64,000 nucleotides of DNA from Oligella sp050920755 (GTDB lineage Bacteria > Pseudomonadota > Gammaproteobacteria > Burkholderiales > Burkholderiaceae_B): NCBI RefSeq assembly GCF_050920755.1, contig NZ_CP158480.1, positions 2,294,001 through 2,358,000 on the forward strand. Reading direction: 5' to 3'. Below are positions 15,782 through 24,311 of the stretch, piece after piece. Position 1 is the first letter of the stretch, and every line of letters begins with the position of its first letter. Both the position numbers and the translations under genes were made by a program. The notes beneath the pieces were generated by a model that searched no databases, was not told the origin of the DNA, and saw nothing but the letters and a program-made list of their open reading frames with translations.

Positions 15782-16462
15782 CTAACAATGCGATCGACAA
15801 TTAAAAAACGCCTTTTGGCGAATATCACTCACACCATCGCTAGGCGATAAGCTTATAATTCTTTCCACGTAGCGCGCTAATAAATCCACCTCAATATTCA
15901 CCTCGGCACCCTTTTGTAGGTGTTTGAGGGTAGTGACTTCCAAGGTGTGAGGAATTAAATTAATACTAATCTCACACGCACCGGAGGGCAAATCTTGCAC
16001 GGAGTTGACGGTTAGACTGACACCATTAACCACGACGGAGCCTTTATACGCCAGATATTTACTCAACTCGGCAGGTATTTCTATTTTTAGTTCATGCGAC
16101 TCACCGACCGGCTCAAATACACTGACTTTACCCTTGCCATCCACATGACCGGCCACAATATGACCGTCCAAGCTGTCACCCAGACGCATGGCATGTTCCA
16201 GATTAACTTCACCGAGACTATCCAAGCCGACGGTCTTATTTAAGGACTCTCGTGAGACCTCAACCTCAAAGCTTTTTTCATCAAAAGCCACGACGGTCAT
16301 ACAAGCGCCCTGAATAGCGATTGAGTCGCCAAGCTTAGTACGGCTTAGATCAAAGCCATTCGCAGCAATTTGTAAGCGCACACCGCTGCTTTGATCACCC
16401 GACGCCCCCAAAGGCGTCACCGAGGTGATTTGTCCGATACCTGAAATTATTCCTGTAAACAT
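15782..16462 (-). CDS. ribE: Riboflavin synthase, alpha subunit
   Basis: 226 residues, two tandem lumazine-binding repeats. The N-terminus MFTGIISGIGQI is diagnostic. Repeat 1 has GDSIAIQGACMTV and repeat 2 has GSVVVNGVSLTVNSV, with IPHTLEVTTL near the C-terminus. It dismutates two 6,7-dimethyl-8-ribityllumazine molecules to riboflavin. It follows ribD by 12 bp on the same strand and is probably the last gene of an nrdR-ribD-ribE operon. No FMN riboswitch is visible. The stop codon lies about 58 bp from tRNA-Ser. Confidence 0.95.
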   Translation of the reverse strand: MFTGIISGIGQITSVTPLGASGDQSSGVRLQIAANGFDLSRTKLGDSIAIQGACMTVVAFDEKSFEVEVSRESLNKTVGLDSLGEVNLEHAMRLGDSLDGHIVAGHVDGKGKVSVFEPVGESHELKIEIPAELSKYLAYKGSVVVNGVSLTVNSVQDLPSGACEISINLIPHTLEVTTLKHLQKGAEVNIEVDLLARYVERIISLSPSDGVSDIRQKAFFNCRSHC

Positions 16463-16474
16463 ATTCTTTTCAAC

Positions 16475-17674
16475 CTACTCAGAAACCGCCGCCAAAATCG
16501 ACTGCCAACGTTGCTCATCTCGCGCTCTTAAACGCATATCCGACCCCACGGCCTGTTGTTCAAAAAACACCATTTGCTTAGCATCGCTTAAGCGCTGCAA
16601 AGGCGATAAGGCAAAAGCCTCTCTACCCGGACCGATAATTTTAGGCGCCATATACAGCAGCACTTCATCAATTAAATTCGCTTCCAGCAATGCTGCATTT
16701 AATCGAGGCCCCGCCTCCAAATGTACCTCATTAATCTCATTTGCTGCCAGATAAGCCATCACAGCTTGCAAATCCAAAGCTTCCATACCGCTTTGCGCTT
16801 GGTTGAGGGGTATTTTAATCAGTCGGGTATTTTTCTCTTGTTCCAATCGTGTCTGCTTTTGCAGTTCAGATGCGGTAAAGGCTCTATCCTCTACAAAAAG
16901 CCAGACCGGATCGCCATTAAATAATGAGGCCTTTTCATCGATTCTAAAGCGTCGATCGATAACGGCACGAATCGGCTGCCGCGAGGTCGGCACAGCACGT
17001 ACATTTAATAAAGGATCATCCGCCAAAACCGTACCGATACCGGTTAATACCAAGCAACTGCGGGCTCGCCAATGCTGACCGTCATCACGGGCAGGCGCAG
17101 AAGTAATCCACTTAGACTCACCGTCTGCCAAGGCGACTTTAGCGTCCATGGAGCAAGCAATTTTGGTGCGTAACCAAGGGCGCTTAGCCGCCATACGGGA
17201 GATAAAACCGGAATTTAAGGCCAAGGCCTCCTCAACTAAAACACCACTACACACCTCAATGCCGGCTTGCTGCATTTTTGCAATACTGCGCCCTGCAACC
17301 AAAGGATTCGGATCGATCATGGCGATTACTACCCGAGCAGGCTGACAGCGGATAATCGCATCAACACAAGGCGGCGTTCGCCCATAATGACTGCAGGGCT
17401 CCAGACTCACATAAAAAGTGGCACCCCGCATCACATCCGCCGGATCATGCGCCTGAGCGGTGTTCAGGGCATCTTTAATAGCCTGCACTTCAGCATGATC
17501 ATGACCGGCGGCTTGGGTACTGCCTTTACCTATAATGCGTCCGTCACGCACAATCAAACAACCGACGCGGGGATTAGGTGAAGTGATATACAGCGATTGC
17601 TGAGCGAGTTGAATGACTTGGCGCATCCATTGCTCATCTTGCTGTCTTTGTAGAGATTTTGTGCTTAGATTCAT
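16475..17674 (-). CDS. ribD: Bifunctional riboflavin deaminase/reductase
   Basis: 399 residues. The N-terminal cytidine-deaminase-like domain carries the zinc motif HAEVQAI and PCSHYGRTPPC. The C-terminal reductase domain (from about residue 170, RPWLRTKIACSMDAKVAL) holds the NADPH-binding RPIRAVIDRRFRI and the LEAGPRLNAALL stretch. It catalyses the second and third steps of riboflavin synthesis. It starts 8 bp after nrdR and ends 12 bp before ribE, so they are cotranscribed. Slightly longer than E. coli RibD (367), the extra length being at the N-terminus and in loops. Confidence 0.95.
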   Translation of the reverse strand: MNLSTKSLQRQQDEQWMRQVIQLAQQSLYITSPNPRVGCLIVRDGRIIGKGSTQAAGHDHAEVQAIKDALNTAQAHDPADVMRGATFYVSLEPCSHYGRTPPCVDAIIRCQPARVVIAMIDPNPLVAGRSIAKMQQAGIEVCSGVLVEEALALNSGFISRMAAKRPWLRTKIACSMDAKVALADGESKWITSAPARDDGQHWRARSCLVLTGIGTVLADDPLLNVRAVPTSRQPIRAVIDRRFRIDEKASLFNGDPVWLFVEDRAFTASELQKQTRLEQEKNTRLIKIPLNQAQSGMEALDLQAVMAYLAANEINEVHLEAGPRLNAALLEANLIDEVLLYMAPKIIGPGREAFALSPLQRLSDAKQMVFFEQQAVGSDMRLRARDEQRWQSILAAVSE

Positions 17675-17682
17675 TAATCTAT

Positions 17683-18153
17683 TCAGTTTTTGCGAGCACT
17701 GCTTTTTGCCTGCATCTCACTAATTGCTTTAACAAATTCATCAATATGCTCAAAGCTTTGATAAACCGAAGCAAAACGCACATAAGCCACCTGATCCAGC
17801 TCCTTGAGTATCTTCATCACCAATTCACCGACGACTTCCGTGCTGATTTCCTTTTCGCCCATATTAAAGACGGCATCCTGAATCGCCAGTAAGGCATCCT
17901 CACGTGCTTCCGTACTAACCGGGCGTTTGCGGAGTGCCATGCTCATACTGGCTTCAACCTTGGATAAATCAAACTCAATCCGTCTACCATCGCGCTTGAC
18001 CACCATCGGCATCACCTTTTCGACCCGTTCAAAAGTCGTGAAACGCTTTTCGCAATCCGGACAACGGCGACGGCGACGAATCACTCTACCCTCGTCTTGC
18101 CAACGAGAGTCAATGACTTGAGTATCGGTTTTGCCGCAAAAAGGACATTTCAT
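17683..18153 (-). CDS. nrdR: Transcriptional repressor NrdR
   Basis: 156 residues from ATG 18153 (MKCPFCGKTDTQVIDSR); a TTG two codons upstream is also open. The N-terminal zinc ribbon has CPFC and CPDC, followed by an ATP-cone domain (VKRDGRRIEFDLSKVEASM). NrdR represses ribonucleotide reductase genes in response to ATP/dATP. Its position between glyA and ribD is common in proteobacteria. Confidence 0.95.
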   Translation of the reverse strand: MKCPFCGKTDTQVIDSRWQDEGRVIRRRRRCPDCEKRFTTFERVEKVMPMVVKRDGRRIEFDLSKVEASMSMALRKRPVSTEAREDALLAIQDAVFNMGEKEISTEVVGELVMKILKELDQVAYVRFASVYQSFEHIDEFVKAISEMQAKSSARKN

Positions 18154-18167
18154 AATCAATCAAATCA

Positions 18168-18197
18168 GCTCATCCTAAGGCAAAACTTAAGATGAGC
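18168..18197 (-). terminator. Hairpin between glyA and nrdR
   Basis: On the minus strand GCTCATCTTAAG, a TTTTGC loop and CTTAGGATGAGC form a stem, followed by a T-rich but broken tail (TGATTTGATTGATT). It could attenuate transcription from glyA into nrdR rather than stop it fully. Confidence 0.5.
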
Positions 18198-18219
18198 CGT
18201 AACAAACGCAGTGTGCTGC

Positions 18220-19464
18220 TTATTTATAAACAGGGAACTTCGCAGTCAAGGCATTAACCTTGGCACGCACTTCCTCTAAGAAAGCCTCGTCATGAGGATT
18301 TTCCAAGACATCGGCAATTAGATTGGCCGTCAGCTCAGCTTCCGCCTCTTTGAAGCCACGGGTTGTAATCGCCGGCGCACCGATACGAATACCACTGGTA
18401 ACGAATGGCGTTTCAGGGTCATTAGGAATAGCGTTTTTATTGACCGTGATATGCGCTTTGCCTAAGGCCTCTTCGGCGACCTTACCGGTAATGCCCTTGC
18501 TGCGCAAATCCACCAACATCACATGGCTTTCAGTGCGACCGGAAACAATACGTAGACCGCGAGCAGTTAAAGTATCGGCAAGCACCTTGGCATTTTTAAT
18601 AACCTGCGCACCCCACTCCTTGAATTCAGGCTCCATCGCTTCCTTGAAAGCAACCGCTTTACCGGCGATTACATGCATTAAAGGACCACCCTGAAGACCC
18701 GGGAAGATAGCTGAATTGATTTTTTTCTCGTGCTCAGCCTTCATCATAATCACGCCACCGCGAGGGCCACGTAAAGACTTATGAGTAGTAGAAGTCACAA
18801 AGTCGGCATGAGGCACCGGGTTAGGATACTGACCGGAAACCACTAAACCGGCATAGTGCGCAATATCCACCATAAAGTAAGCACCGCAGTCCTTAGCGAT
18901 TTTAGCCATGCGCTCGAAATCAATTCTTAAAGCATACGCCGACGCACCGCCCACAATCAATTTAGGCTTGTGCTCTTGAGCCAAACGCTCAATCTGCTCG
19001 TAATCGATCTCTTCCTTATCATTAAGGCCGTAGTGAATAAAGTTATAAAGCTTACCGGAAGCATTCACTGAAGCACCGTGAGTTAAGTGACCGCCCTCGG
19101 CCAAGCTCATACCTAAAACGGTATCACCCGGCTTAAGTACCGCCAAGTAAACACCCTGATTGGCTTGAGAACCGGAGTTGGGCTGTACATTCGCCGCTTC
19201 AGCGCCGAACAGCGCTTTTAAACGATCGATGGCTAATTGCTCAACAATATCCACATACTCACAACCACCGTAGTAGCGCTTACCAGGGTAACCCTCGGCG
19301 TATTTATTAGTCAACTGTGAGCCTTGAGCCTGCATCACGGCCGGGCTGGTGTAGTTTTCAGAAGCAATTAACTCAATGTGCTGCTCCTGACGTTCATCCT
19401 CTTTTTGAATGGCTGCCCATAAATCCGGATCGACTTTATCGAGGGTATTGCTACGGTCAAACAT
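18220..19464 (-). CDS. glyA: Serine hydroxymethyltransferase
   Basis: 414 residues, the usual length. It has LIASENYTSPAVMQAQGS, YAEGYPGKRYYGGCEYVD, the PLP-lysine motif TSTTHKSLRGPRGG, and a C-terminal SGIRIGAPAITTRGF segment. It interconverts serine and glycine with tetrahydrofolate as the one-carbon carrier. Its own promoter probably lies in the 100-bp gap upstream, which also holds the PEBP gene terminator. Confidence 0.97.
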   Translation of the reverse strand: MFDRSNTLDKVDPDLWAAIQKEDERQEQHIELIASENYTSPAVMQAQGSQLTNKYAEGYPGKRYYGGCEYVDIVEQLAIDRLKALFGAEAANVQPNSGSQANQGVYLAVLKPGDTVLGMSLAEGGHLTHGASVNASGKLYNFIHYGLNDKEEIDYEQIERLAQEHKPKLIVGGASAYALRIDFERMAKIAKDCGAYFMVDIAHYAGLVVSGQYPNPVPHADFVTSTTHKSLRGPRGGVIMMKAEHEKKINSAIFPGLQGGPLMHVIAGKAVAFKEAMEPEFKEWGAQVIKNAKVLADTLTARGLRIVSGRTESHVMLVDLRSKGITGKVAEEALGKAHITVNKNAIPNDPETPFVTSGIRIGAPAITTRGFKEAEAELTANLIADVLENPHDEAFLEEVRAKVNALTAKFPVYK

Positions 19465-19505
19465 TGATAAAACTCCTAATGGTAGGTAGATAGAGTAAAT
19501 AAATT

Positions 19506-19543
19506 TAAAACAAAAATGAATCCCATCAAAAGGGATGAGATTC
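19506..19543 (-). terminator. Rho-independent terminator of the PEBP-family gene
   Basis: On the minus strand GAATCTCATC, a CCTTTT loop and GATGGGATTC form a 10-bp stem (one G-T pair), followed by ATTTTTGTTTT. Confidence 0.8.
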
Positions 19544-19568
19544 GATGATCTGATTGCTCAAAAACCGC

Positions 19569-20201
19569 TTATTCAGCAGCTAAACGTGGATTTAAAGTAT
19601 AAGTACCGGTAATGGTCGCTTGTGCCAAAGTATGATTTGCCAGCGCTTTCACCACATCGGCGCAAGTGAAGTTACCCTCCAACGGCAATTTCTCCACGTC
19701 CAAGGCATAAAGTGTGAAATGATAATGATGAATCAAGGAATCATTAAACGGCGGACAAGGTCCGTCATAGCCGAAGTAATCGCCCTTCATATCCGGGTCG
19801 CCCGCAAACCAGTCAGTAAAGTTATTAATCGCATGACGTAGGCCATTAGGTGCAGAGGGGCCGCCTTTGCCCTTGGGCGTGACGATTTTAGAATGCTCAC
19901 CCTCTTTGATTTCAGTGGCATCTGCCGGAATATCAATCAAGGCCCAATGATAAAACTCAACTCGCGGTAAATCTGCAGGCACCTCACGATCCACTTGATT
20001 CACATCGTCCGCTTTACTCGGTACATCGGTATCAACACAAACCATCACAAAGGACTTTGTCCCTGCAGGTGCATCAGTCCAACTAAAGTGAGGATTGATA
20101 TTGGAAGATAAGGCAATATTAGTCTGCTTATCCATTTTGCCAAAGGCAAAACGCGTATCAATCGGCTGATTATGTTGAATCGAATGACTACTTAACTTCA
20201 T
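19569..20201 (-). CDS. YbhB/YbcL family (PEBP-like) protein
   Basis: 210 residues. Visible PEBP signatures are NPHFSWTDAPAGTKSFVMVCVDTDVP (interrupted by variable positions), FYHWALIDIPAD, GPCPPFNDSLIHHYHFTLYALD and a final ATITGTYTL. No signal peptide is seen, so it is probably cytoplasmic. The bacterial members' role is not well known; eukaryotic relatives bind phosphatidylethanolamine or inhibit kinases. It lies 36 bp downstream of tyrS on the same strand. Confidence 0.88.
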   Translation of the reverse strand: MKLSSHSIQHNQPIDTRFAFGKMDKQTNIALSSNINPHFSWTDAPAGTKSFVMVCVDTDVPSKADDVNQVDREVPADLPRVEFYHWALIDIPADATEIKEGEHSKIVTPKGKGGPSAPNGLRHAINNFTDWFAGDPDMKGDYFGYDGPCPPFNDSLIHHYHFTLYALDVEKLPLEGNFTCADVVKALANHTLAQATITGTYTLNPRLAAE

Positions 20202-20237
20202 ACTACACCTCCAAATATGATGGATTTATTTCTCGGA

Positions 20238-21464
20238 CTACTTAATCGTCACACGGGCAAACTTACGCTTACCGACCTGCACCACATAAGTACCGGCACC
20301 TAATTGCAGCGCTCGATCCTCTACGCGCTGACTATCGACACGCACACCGCCCTGTTGGATATTACGCGTCGCTTCCGAACCTGAGCTCGCCAAACCGGCA
20401 TCACGTAATACATGCACAATGGACAAAGGTCCATTAGCTAATTCAATCTCCGGCATCTCATCCGGAATCTGACCGTCCCGGAAACGTGCTTCAAACTTCT
20501 GCAATGCACTCTCTGCCGCGGCTGCATTGTGGAAACGGGTAATGATTTCCTGCGCCAACATCACTTTAAAATCACGCGGATTACGACCGACAGCGGCCTC
20601 TTTGCGATAAGCCTCGATCTGATCCAAACTCAAACGTGATAATAAAATATAGTAGCGCCACATCAACTCATCCGAGATAGACATGATTTTACCGAACATA
20701 CTGTCGGCATCTTCAGTGATACCGATGTAGTTATGTTTGGACTTAGACATTTTCTCAACACCGTCTAGGCCCTCAAGTAAAGGCATGGTCAATACACACT
20801 GCGACTCCTGCCCGAACTCTCTCTGTAAATCACGACCGACTAAGAGATTAAACTTCTGGTCGGTACCACCCAACTCAATATCGCTCTTTAAAGCCACGGA
20901 ATCATAGCCCTGCAATAGCGGGTATAAAAACTCATGAATGGAAATCGGCACGCCGCCTTTATAGCGCTTGGTAAAGTCATCACGCTCCAACATACGCGCT
21001 ACGGTATAGCGTGAAGCCAGAGAAATCATGTCCCGTGATGATAGCTTATCACACCACTCGGAGTTATAACGAATCTCGGTACGCTCAGGATCCAAGATAA
21101 TCGATGCCTGCTCATAATAAGTCTTGGCGTTAAGCTGAATCTGCTCCTTGGTCAAGGGTGGACGGGTCGTATCACGGCCACTCGGGTCACCAATCAACGC
21201 AGTAAAGTCACCAATCAGGAAAATCACCTGGTGACCTAAATCCTGCAACTGACGCATTTTGTTAAGCACGACCGTATGACCTAAATGAATATCCGGTGCA
21301 GTCGGATCTAAGCCCAGTTTAATACGTAGCGGTACACCCGTATCCTTGCTACGCTGCATTTTCTGCATAAACTCGCTTTCGACTAACAGCTCATCACAGC
21401 CACGTAAAACCGTGCGCATTTCGTCTTTTACTTCTTGGCTGATCTGAATTTCTTGCTCAGACAT
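20238..21464 (-). CDS. tyrS: Tyrosyl-tRNA synthetase
   Basis: 408 residues from ATG 21464 (MSEQEIQISQEVKDEM). The frame is open for 22 further codons upstream but they do not look like TyrRS. Class I signatures are HLGHTVVLNKM (HIGH region) and KMSKSKHNYIG (KMSKS). A C-terminal S4 RNA-binding domain (GPLSIVHVLRDAGLASSGSEATRNI) is present. This is the TyrZ/TyrRS-2-like longer subtype common in betaproteobacteria. It diverges from anmK. Confidence 0.95.
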   Translation of the reverse strand: MSEQEIQISQEVKDEMRTVLRGCDELLVESEFMQKMQRSKDTGVPLRIKLGLDPTAPDIHLGHTVVLNKMRQLQDLGHQVIFLIGDFTALIGDPSGRDTTRPPLTKEQIQLNAKTYYEQASIILDPERTEIRYNSEWCDKLSSRDMISLASRYTVARMLERDDFTKRYKGGVPISIHEFLYPLLQGYDSVALKSDIELGGTDQKFNLLVGRDLQREFGQESQCVLTMPLLEGLDGVEKMSKSKHNYIGITEDADSMFGKIMSISDELMWRYYILLSRLSLDQIEAYRKEAAVGRNPRDFKVMLAQEIITRFHNAAAAESALQKFEARFRDGQIPDEMPEIELANGPLSIVHVLRDAGLASSGSEATRNIQQGGVRVDSQRVEDRALQLGAGTYVVQVGKRKFARVTIK

Positions 21465-21596
21465 GAATAGATAAACTCCAAAACTCTCTAGTTTGTACAA
21501 ATTTGCAATGGCAAAGGCGCTGAATGGCACTTTCCCTATTATGTGCTAAATTATACCCTTTATTATGCGGGATTATTGCTTCCCAAGGCGCAATTT

Positions 21597-22733
21597 ATGA
21601 ACCGACAGTCATCTTATTTTATCGGCATCATGTCCGGCACCAGTACGGATGGGGTGGATGCTTCATTAATCCGAGTTGAAGCGGCTGCTGAACCGGCAGT
21701 ACAGCTAATCAGCACGAGCAGCATTGATATTCCTCTCAGTTTAAGAGAAATCATTTTAAATTTAAATCATAGTGGTCCGGATGAATTGCGTATCGCTGCA
21801 GAGGTCTCGTTGGAGCTGGGTCGCCTATATGCCAAAGTCACGCAAAATATTTTATTGGAAAATGGCTTAGTCGCCGAGGAAATCAACGCCCTGGGGATTC
21901 ACGGCCAAACCGTGCGCCATCGTCCTGAGCACGGTTACAGCATTCAGCTTAATGCCCCTGCCCTGGTCGCTGAGCTCACCGGCATTGATGTGATTTCAGA
22001 TTTCAGAAGTCGGGATATTGCTGCCGGAGGTCAAGGGGCACCACTGATTCCGGCCTTTCACCATGCTGTTTTCCACGATAAACATAAAGCCCGTGCGCTT
22101 TTAAATATTGGCGGTATTGCCAACCTTAGCCTACTGCACCCGCATCAACCTACCGTCGGCTTTGATTGCGGACCGGGAAATATGTTGCTGGATTACTGGT
22201 GTCAAAAGCACTTAGGTCAAAAATTCGATAAAGACGGTCATTGGGCGGCAAGGGGCGAGGTCAATCAGGACTTGCTGGCCTTTTTATTGGCTAATGAAGC
22301 TTGGTTGACGGCACAACCGCCTAAATCCACCGGACGTGATTTGTTTAACGGCCCTTGGCTGGAGGAAAAGCTGGATGCCTTTTTTGAGCTCAATCCCGCA
22401 GTTCATTCCTATCGGGCTGAGGATATTCAAGCCACATTAACTGCTTTTACGGTCAGTTGCATTGTGGACTGCTTAAATCACTATGCCATGGATACCCAAG
22501 AGCTAATTGTCTTCGGTGGCGGTGCGGCTAATCCGGAAATTATGCGACAACTGGCGGAGGCTCTACCCTATACAGTACAAAGTAGCGATGTCTTAGGTAT
22601 TGCAACACAAGCCATGGAATCCATGGCCTTTGCCTGGCTTGCTTGGGCCTTTAGAGAGCGGCTACCGATTTGCACCCCTGAAATGACGGGAGCCCGCCAC
22701 GCAAGCGTAGCAGGCTCCCTCCATCCTGCCTAA
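21597..22733 (+). CDS. anmK: Anhydro-N-acetylmuramic acid kinase
   Basis: 378 residues from ATG 21597 (MNRQSSYFIGIMSGTSTDG). The ATP-binding IGIMSGTSTDGVDASLI, the catalytic-region segment VISDFRSRDIAAGGQGAPL, and GFDCGPGNMLLDYW are intact. It phosphorylates and opens 1,6-anhydro-MurNAc in cell-wall recycling. In related betaproteobacteria it lies next to tyrS and erpA. Here erpA is about 8 kb away because a mobile and iron-transport segment lies in between. Confidence 0.95.
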   Translation: MNRQSSYFIGIMSGTSTDGVDASLIRVEAAAEPAVQLISTSSIDIPLSLREIILNLNHSGPDELRIAAEVSLELGRLYAKVTQNILLENGLVAEEINALGIHGQTVRHRPEHGYSIQLNAPALVAELTGIDVISDFRSRDIAAGGQGAPLIPAFHHAVFHDKHKARALLNIGGIANLSLLHPHQPTVGFDCGPGNMLLDYWCQKHLGQKFDKDGHWAARGEVNQDLLAFLLANEAWLTAQPPKSTGRDLFNGPWLEEKLDAFFELNPAVHSYRAEDIQATLTAFTVSCIVDCLNHYAMDTQELIVFGGGAANPEIMRQLAEALPYTVQSSDVLGIATQAMESMAFAWLAWAFRERLPICTPEMTGARHASVAGSLHPA

Positions 22734-22762
22734 CTATTAGGCGGATGTTTCAAGCATTCTAT

Positions 22763-22834
22763 TCACTTCTTTTTAACCTGTCGCTTGCTTGTAGGATCGT
22801 GCTTACGCCATTCTTTTTCAGCGTCATAGTTCAT
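22763..22834 (-). pseudogene. RelE/ParE-like toxin remnant
   Basis: The short frame MNYDAEKEWRKHDPTSKRQV followed by KKK and a stop matches the start of RelE toxins, where EWRKLDPTVRxQFKKK is typical. It lacks residues after the first Met-Asn-Tyr and everything after the lysines. Its ATG overlaps the antitoxin stop region, as in intact relBE pairs. Twenty-three codons cannot make an active RNase. Confidence 0.6.
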
Positions 22835-22869
22835 CTAATGACACCTCAATTTCTGGTGAGCTTTCACGT

Positions 22870-24099
22870 TGAGACTTTTGCATAAAAGCAGTTAAATACC
22901 GGATTTCTGTTCTACTTGGAAATTTTTTGATTTTTTTTGGAAATTTTCGACAAATTTCACCCCGCTTTTATCGATAAATGCCTGTTTTTTAGGCATTTAT
23001 CTGCCTAATTCTGCCTTTTAGGCAAAATTAGGCGCAACTATCCTAAGCTTATTGGCAGCTTTTAAACAATTGATGCAAATCGCTTTCAAAAGCGACTGCG
23101 CATGCACCTTGACGAGACCAAAACAGCTTGCCCGCTTATGTTTGAATTTACGGTGCAGCGTGCCGAAACTTTGCTCAATCACATAGCGAGTCTTAGATAA
23201 ACGCTTGTTGCGTTCTATCTGCTCACGTGTCAACACTGAACCGCGATGCGCCTTTTGCATAATGCCATCTTCTAAGCCGAGCGCTTGTAATCGCTTTCGG
23301 TTCTTTGCGCTGCTATAGCCCTTATCCGCTTCTACTCTCGTGCCCTGTTTCAAATCATTAACGAGCGGTTCAAGTTGATTAACCTCATGCACATTAGCGG
23401 GCGTGGTATTAAGCTTTTCAATATAGCCCTCACCATCCGAACGAGCATGTAGCTTAAAGCCTATATGGAAGTCAGCCCCCTTTTTTGTCCAACGTGCATC
23501 CTTATCAGTGCTTGGTGCAGACTCATGATACTCACCGTCCTCAAGCTGCTCAATTGCCTTCATTTTCTTACGACCTGCCGTTTGAATAATCGTCGCATCA
23601 ACCACTGCCGTTTGCGCCTTGGCTACTTTTAGACCCTTCTCGCTTAACTGCTGATTGATAAGCACTAACAGCTTATCCAATAAACCCTCCTCAGCCAACC
23701 AATTACGGTAACGGCATAGGGTACTGTGATCGGGAACGTCCATATCATCAAAACCGCAAAAAATCGTAAAATCAATGCGAGTCACCAAACTATGCTCAAG
23801 CTCCGGATCGGAGAGGCTATGCCATTGACCCAATAGGACTGCCTTAAACATGGCGAGCACGGGATAACTCGGACGACCTTGTTGAGTCGTCAATCGACGC
23901 TGCTTTTGTGAATTGAGGTAGCGTTCAATCGGTCGCCAATCAATCACTTGATCTAACTTAAGTAACGGAAAACGGTCGAGGTGTTTGGCAATACGGGCTT
24001 TGGCGGTTTGTTGAAAGAAACTACTCATGGGACTGAAGTAAGAAAGCAAGGAAATAAGCCATATTTTAGGAAGTTTGAGGGGTTATTGCAAAGGTCTCA
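22870..24099 (-). mobile_element. IS5-family element, copy C (complete, 1230 bp, inverted)
   Basis: It has the same ends and length as copy A but the opposite orientation. Flanking triplets CGT/CGT (or ACGTT/ACGTT if the outer T/A belongs to the target) form a perfect target duplication, so this copy is in its original insertion site, within the antitoxin remnant. Confidence 0.95.
23018..24028 (-). CDS. IS5-family transposase, copy C
   Basis: 336 residues from ATG 24028. Its DDE residues lie in VVDATIIQT, EADKGYSSAK and YVIEQSFGTLHR. It carries the AEEGLLDK and KRASCFGL forms and FHIGFKLHARSDG. It has no disruptions and a complete element around it, so it is probably active. Confidence 0.95.
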   Translation of the reverse strand: MSSFFQQTAKARIAKHLDRFPLLKLDQVIDWRPIERYLNSQKQRRLTTQQGRPSYPVLAMFKAVLLGQWHSLSDPELEHSLVTRIDFTIFCGFDDMDVPDHSTLCRYRNWLAEEGLLDKLLVLINQQLSEKGLKVAKAQTAVVDATIIQTAGRKKMKAIEQLEDGEYHESAPSTDKDARWTKKGADFHIGFKLHARSDGEGYIEKLNTTPANVHEVNQLEPLVNDLKQGTRVEADKGYSSAKNRKRLQALGLEDGIMQKAHRGSVLTREQIERNKRLSKTRYVIEQSFGTLHRKFKHKRASCFGLVKVHAQSLLKAICINCLKAANKLRIVAPNFA

Positions 24100-24199
24100 C
24101 GTTGTCTAACGATTTCAACCCGCTCCCTATCCTCGTTTTTATCCATTAAAGCTTCATAGGCATCGAAAGGAACGCAGAAAAAACAGGATAAAAATCTCC

Positions 24200-24311
24200 T
24201 CAACACATTAAGGACTATTTAACAGCTCCAAGGATTGCTTTTTTAAAGAAAAATCATAACATCCTCAAAACACTAAAAGAGCGAGGCAGCCCACTCAGAC
24301 ACTCGCTCCGG
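24200..24311. other. Short spacer downstream of the siderophore operon
   Basis: About 110 bp between the antitoxin remnant and the last ABC gene. GAGCGAGGCAGCCC and CAGACACTCGCTC lie just before the stop codon of the ABC gene and could form a weak hairpin (about 24279-24309). No gene is seen. Confidence 0.4.

Larger units (their letters stand above)
22824..24190 (-). pseudogene. RelB/Phd-type antitoxin remnant, split by IS5-family copy C
   Basis: Joining 24190-24103 to 22869-22824 gives VPFDAYEALMDKNEDRERVE, then IVRQRESSPEIEVSLDEL and stop. This resembles the C-terminal half of RelB/prevent-host-death antitoxins. The join is clean because the inserted element is flanked by the triplet CGT on both sides. 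The DNA-binding N-terminus is not visible upstream, where the frame becomes low-quality near 24190. Confidence 0.6.

Noticed and set aside
16463..16474. Search for an FMN riboswitch near ribD/ribE
   Set aside because: Only 12 bp separate the genes and nothing like the FMN aptamer is seen upstream of nrdR or ribD.
21465..21530. Longer tyrS start
   Set aside because: The extra N-terminal residues (MPFSAFAIANLYK) are not TyrRS-like, and ATG 21464 gives the usual N-terminus.
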